Below, piece by piece: positions 6,075-7,467 of a stretch of 7,467 nucleotides of DNA. The position numbers were made by a program, and so were the translations under genes. Source of the stretch: CAYZUC01 sp964481705 (lineage in GTDB: Bacteria > Bacillota > Clostridia > Lachnospirales > Lachnospiraceae); contig CAYZUC010000124.1 of NCBI GenBank assembly GCA_964481705.1, positions 1 through 7,467 on the forward strand, written 5' to 3'. Position 1 is the first letter of the stretch; every line of letters begins with the position of its first letter. The notes under the pieces were generated by a model. The model made no database searches and had not been told where the DNA came from. It saw nothing but the letters and a program-made list of their open reading frames with translations.

Positions 6075-6833
6075 ATGAAGATTGAAAAAGTAAATGACCA
6101 TCAGATTCGTTGCACGTTAACCAAGAATGATTTGGCTGATCGGGAACTTAAGATCAGTGAGCTCGCGTATGGTACAGACAAAGCAAAAGACTTATTCCGT
6201 GACATGATGCAGCAGGCAGCTTATCAGTTTGGTTTTGAAGCAGAGGACATTCCTCTGATGATAGAGGCAATTCCCCTTTCGGGAGATTGCATTGTTTTGA
6301 TTATCACAAAAGTAGAAGACCCGGAAGAATTAGATACACGCTTTTCCAAGTTTGCCCCTTCTCTTCACGAGGATGAGGAACCTCAGGCAGAAGAAAGTGA
6401 TGAGCTAACCGGTGTCATTCCTTCGGGTGCCGATGATGTACTTGACTTGTTCCATCGTCTGAAGGAAAGTTCCAAGGAAGCTACAGAGACTGCTTCCGAT
6501 GAGGCGGAACCAGAGCTTACGATACCAGTTAATCTGACAAAGATGTTTTCTTTCTCAGATATTGACGAGGTATCCCGTCTGGCACACGTACTTCGCGGTT
6601 ACTACAATGGTGAGAATTCTCTGTATAAGCAGAAGGATAATGGCGCATTTTATCTGGTACTTCGAAAATCAGACCATACTCCCGAGGAATTCAATAAGAT
6701 CTGCAACATCATTTCCGAATACGCGCATGTCGAGCGCTACACTCCTGCAAGTGAGGCTTACTTGAGTGAACATGCCGATCTTCTGATTGCAGATTCCGCC
6801 CTGCAGAAGCTGACACGAATCGAGCTAAAGTAG
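6075..6833 (+). CDS. mecA: MecA-type adaptor protein for ClpC
   Basis: A 252-aa cytosolic homologue of MecA/YpbH, adaptors that activate ClpC hexamers and hand substrates (in Bacillus, ComK) to ClpCP. The N-terminal substrate-binding domain (1 to about 82) begins MKIEKVNDHQIRCTLTKNDL and has the family's AKDLFRDMM helix and the closing strand CIVLIITKVEDPEEL. An acidic, low-complexity linker follows (about 97-150). The C-terminal ClpC-binding domain (about 153-245) has FSDIDEVSRLAHVL and GAFYLVLRKSDHTPEEF. It is longer than the B. subtilis protein (about 218 aa), mainly in the linker. In Clostridia without ComK the substrate is unknown. It stands alone with its own promoter and terminator, divergent from the 72-aa gene. 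Confidence 0.92.
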   Translation: MKIEKVNDHQIRCTLTKNDLADRELKISELAYGTDKAKDLFRDMMQQAAYQFGFEAEDIPLMIEAIPLSGDCIVLIITKVEDPEELDTRFSKFAPSLHEDEEPQAEESDELTGVIPSGADDVLDLFHRLKESSKEATETASDEAEPELTIPVNLTKMFSFSDIDEVSRLAHVLRGYYNGENSLYKQKDNGAFYLVLRKSDHTPEEFNKICNIISEYAHVERYTPASEAYLSEHADLLIADSALQKLTRIELK

Positions 6834-6885
6834 GTCATAATTGATTTTTCATCATAAATGATGACTTACGTGAACATGAGACAAT

Positions 6886-6934
6886 AAAAAGAGCTATACA
6901 CAGCTGAAAGAATCAGTAATGTATAGCTCTTTTT
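6886..6934. terminator. Bidirectional intrinsic terminator between mecA and the DUF1858 gene
   Basis: AAAAAGAGCTATACA (6886-6900) and TGTATAGCTCTTTTT (6920-6934) are exact complements, giving a 15-bp stem with a 19-nt loop; CTGA/TCAG can pair further inside the loop. There is a T run after the stem on both strands, so it can end both mecA (plus) and the DUF1858 gene (minus). A weaker 9-bp pairing (6830-6838 with 6861-6869) follows the mecA stop directly. Confidence 0.93.
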
Positions 6935-6966
6935 TATTTCTATTTGTGATTTGCGGCTGTGTGCGA

Positions 6967-7158
6967 TTAGATTTCGTTCATCTTCTTCACAAGCTCATCT
7001 GCATCTACTCCATGAACCATCGCTGCCTCTTCAATGGTCTCTCCCTGAGAAGCAGGACAACCGAGACAATGCATACCTATCTCCATTAAAACAGGTGCAG
7101 CATCTGGTTTTATTCTCAAAATATCTCCAATTGTAGTATCTTTTGTTATTTCTGCCAT
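6967..7158 (-). CDS. DUF1858 / hybrid-cluster-associated disulfide protein
   Basis: A 63-aa cytosolic protein. It reads TTIGDILRIKPDAAPVLMEIGMHCLGCPASQGETIEEAAMVHGVDADELV, the DUF1858 pattern (the TIGR03980 type, named for its link with hybrid cluster proteins), with the paired cysteines C31 and C34 in CLGC. The pair suggests a redox-active disulfide or metal contact; the biochemical role of the family is not established. ATG 7158 is chosen because GGAGG lies 6 nt upstream; the ATG at 7215 would add 19 residues atypical of the family. It has its own promoter at 7243-7271 and a shared terminator at 6886-6934, so it is monocistronic. It is divergent from the gene starting at 7458, with which it may share control. 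Confidence 0.9.
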   Translation of the reverse strand: MAEITKDTTIGDILRIKPDAAPVLMEIGMHCLGCPASQGETIEEAAMVHGVDADELVKKMNEI

Positions 7159-7242
7159 GTGATTCCTCCATTCTGCCTGATGATCCACGAACCGATACCA
7201 GACTTCAAATTTCATATAAGCTGATTCTTACATGCAAAACGT

Positions 7243-7271
7243 ATTATAATACATTTTTCTTTCATACGCAA
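7243..7271 (-). promoter_or_regulatory. Promoter of the DUF1858 gene
   Basis: Minus strand: -35 TTGCGT (7271-7266), exact 17-nt spacer, perfect -10 TATAAT (7248-7243). The start would be near 7236, giving a leader of about 78 nt. The -35 is weak (only TTG conserved), which leaves room for an activator. Confidence 0.7.
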
Positions 7272-7334
7272 TCTATGTGTTAAACTTTCTCAGTAAAATC
7301 CCCCTTTTGTTCCAAAAAAAGTACACTTGTTTAC

Positions 7335-7363
7335 TTGACTATGTGAAAGGCTTAACATATAAT
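7335..7363 (+). promoter_or_regulatory. Strong sigma-A promoter of the right-edge gene
   Basis: -35 TTGACT (7335-7340), exact 17-nt spacer, perfect -10 TATAAT (7358-7363). The start would be near 7370, about 88 nt before the ATG at 7458. One TTAACATA repeat overlaps the -10 and another lies at about +5 to +13. Confidence 0.88.
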
Positions 7364-7382
7364 AAGATACAGGTTTAACATA
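7348..7382. repeat. Direct repeat AGGYTTAACATA, possible operator
   Basis: AGGCTTAACATA (7348-7359) and AGGTTTAACATA (7371-7382) are 23 nt apart start to start, about two helical turns. They flank the predicted transcription start. An inverted copy ATGTTAA lies at 7415-7421, within the small palindrome TGTTAACA (7416-7423). This placement suits a repressor, but the regulator is not known. Confidence 0.45.
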
Positions 7383-7399
7383 GTATATATTCACTACCT

Positions 7400-7416
7400 A
7401 TGGCGTAATATGCCAT
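7400..7416 (+). promoter_or_regulatory. Small hairpin in the leader of the right-edge gene
   Basis: ATGGCG (7400-7405) and TGCCAT (7411-7416) form a 6-bp stem with one G-U pair and a 5-nt loop. No U run follows directly, so it is not a clear terminator. Confidence 0.3.
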
Positions 7417-7457
7417 GTTAACAATTTTATTCAAATATGATAGGAGGCTATTCAAAA

Positions 7458-7467
7458 ATGAAACCAG
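7458..7467 (+). CDS. Start of an unidentified gene cut by the right edge
   Basis: Only ATG-AAA-CCA (Met-Lys-Pro) and one base are present. AGGAGG (7442-7447) lies 10 nt upstream and a consensus promoter lies further up, so a real gene start is likely. Its product cannot be told from three codons. Confidence 0.75.

Noticed and set aside
7413..7425. Clostridial Rex operator, suggested by TTAACAA
   Set aside because: The other half-site (TTGTTAA at 4-nt spacing) is absent, so only one arm matches.

Overview
The window looks like a stretch of chromosome from a low-GC, Gram-positive, probably spore-forming Firmicute of the class Clostridia, most plausibly Lachnospiraceae. The reasons are a CwlD-type amidase, a MecA-type ClpC adaptor, a two-domain Sua5, strong GGAGG ribosome-binding sites, and sigma-A promoters of the TTGACT-17-TATACT type. 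There is no sign of phage, IS, CRISPR or plasmid genes. The taxon is inferred from gene content, not from a search.

Layout. From 3259 down to 1 (minus strand) runs a tight five-gene cluster: cwlD, sua5, rpiB, a comEB-type dCMP deaminase, and the start of a secreted coiled-coil protein of the PcsB/CwlO type that is cut by the left edge. The gaps are 39, 36, 49 and 20 nt, so one operon is likely. A clear intrinsic terminator (3313-3340) separates it from the next minus-strand gene upstream, 3346-5001, a membrane-anchored SH3 + GH18 glycosidase. That gene has its own extended -10 promoter (5148-5176) and a leader of about 140 nt with nested inverted repeats.

Next upstream are an AT-rich intergenic stretch holding a GC-rich island (about 5215-5338) and a 72-aa minus-strand gene of unknown function (5353-5571). 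The 72-aa gene appears to be transcribed from a promoter some 300 nt away (5884-5913), through a leader with three perfect or near-perfect inverted repeats. Divergent from it is mecA (6075-6833, plus) with a textbook promoter. mecA converges on a small DUF1858 redox-type gene (6967-7158, minus) across a bidirectional terminator (6886-6934). The right end is a divergent control region: the DUF1858 promoter points left, and a perfect TTGACT-17-TATAAT promoter points right into a gene whose first codons lie at the window edge. That control region carries repeated TTAACATA motifs.

How the genes fit together. CwlD, the GH18 enzyme and the PcsB-like protein all act on or around peptidoglycan outside the membrane. 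CwlD is known for making muramic-delta-lactam in the spore cortex. Sua5 (tRNA t6A), RpiB (pentose phosphate) and ComEB (pyrimidine nucleotides) are housekeeping genes often found together in Firmicutes. I see no obvious new defence or mobile system. The points most worth a second look are regulatory: the long structured leader of the 72-aa gene, the hairpin over the sua5 start codon, the TTAACATA repeats, and the GC-rich island.
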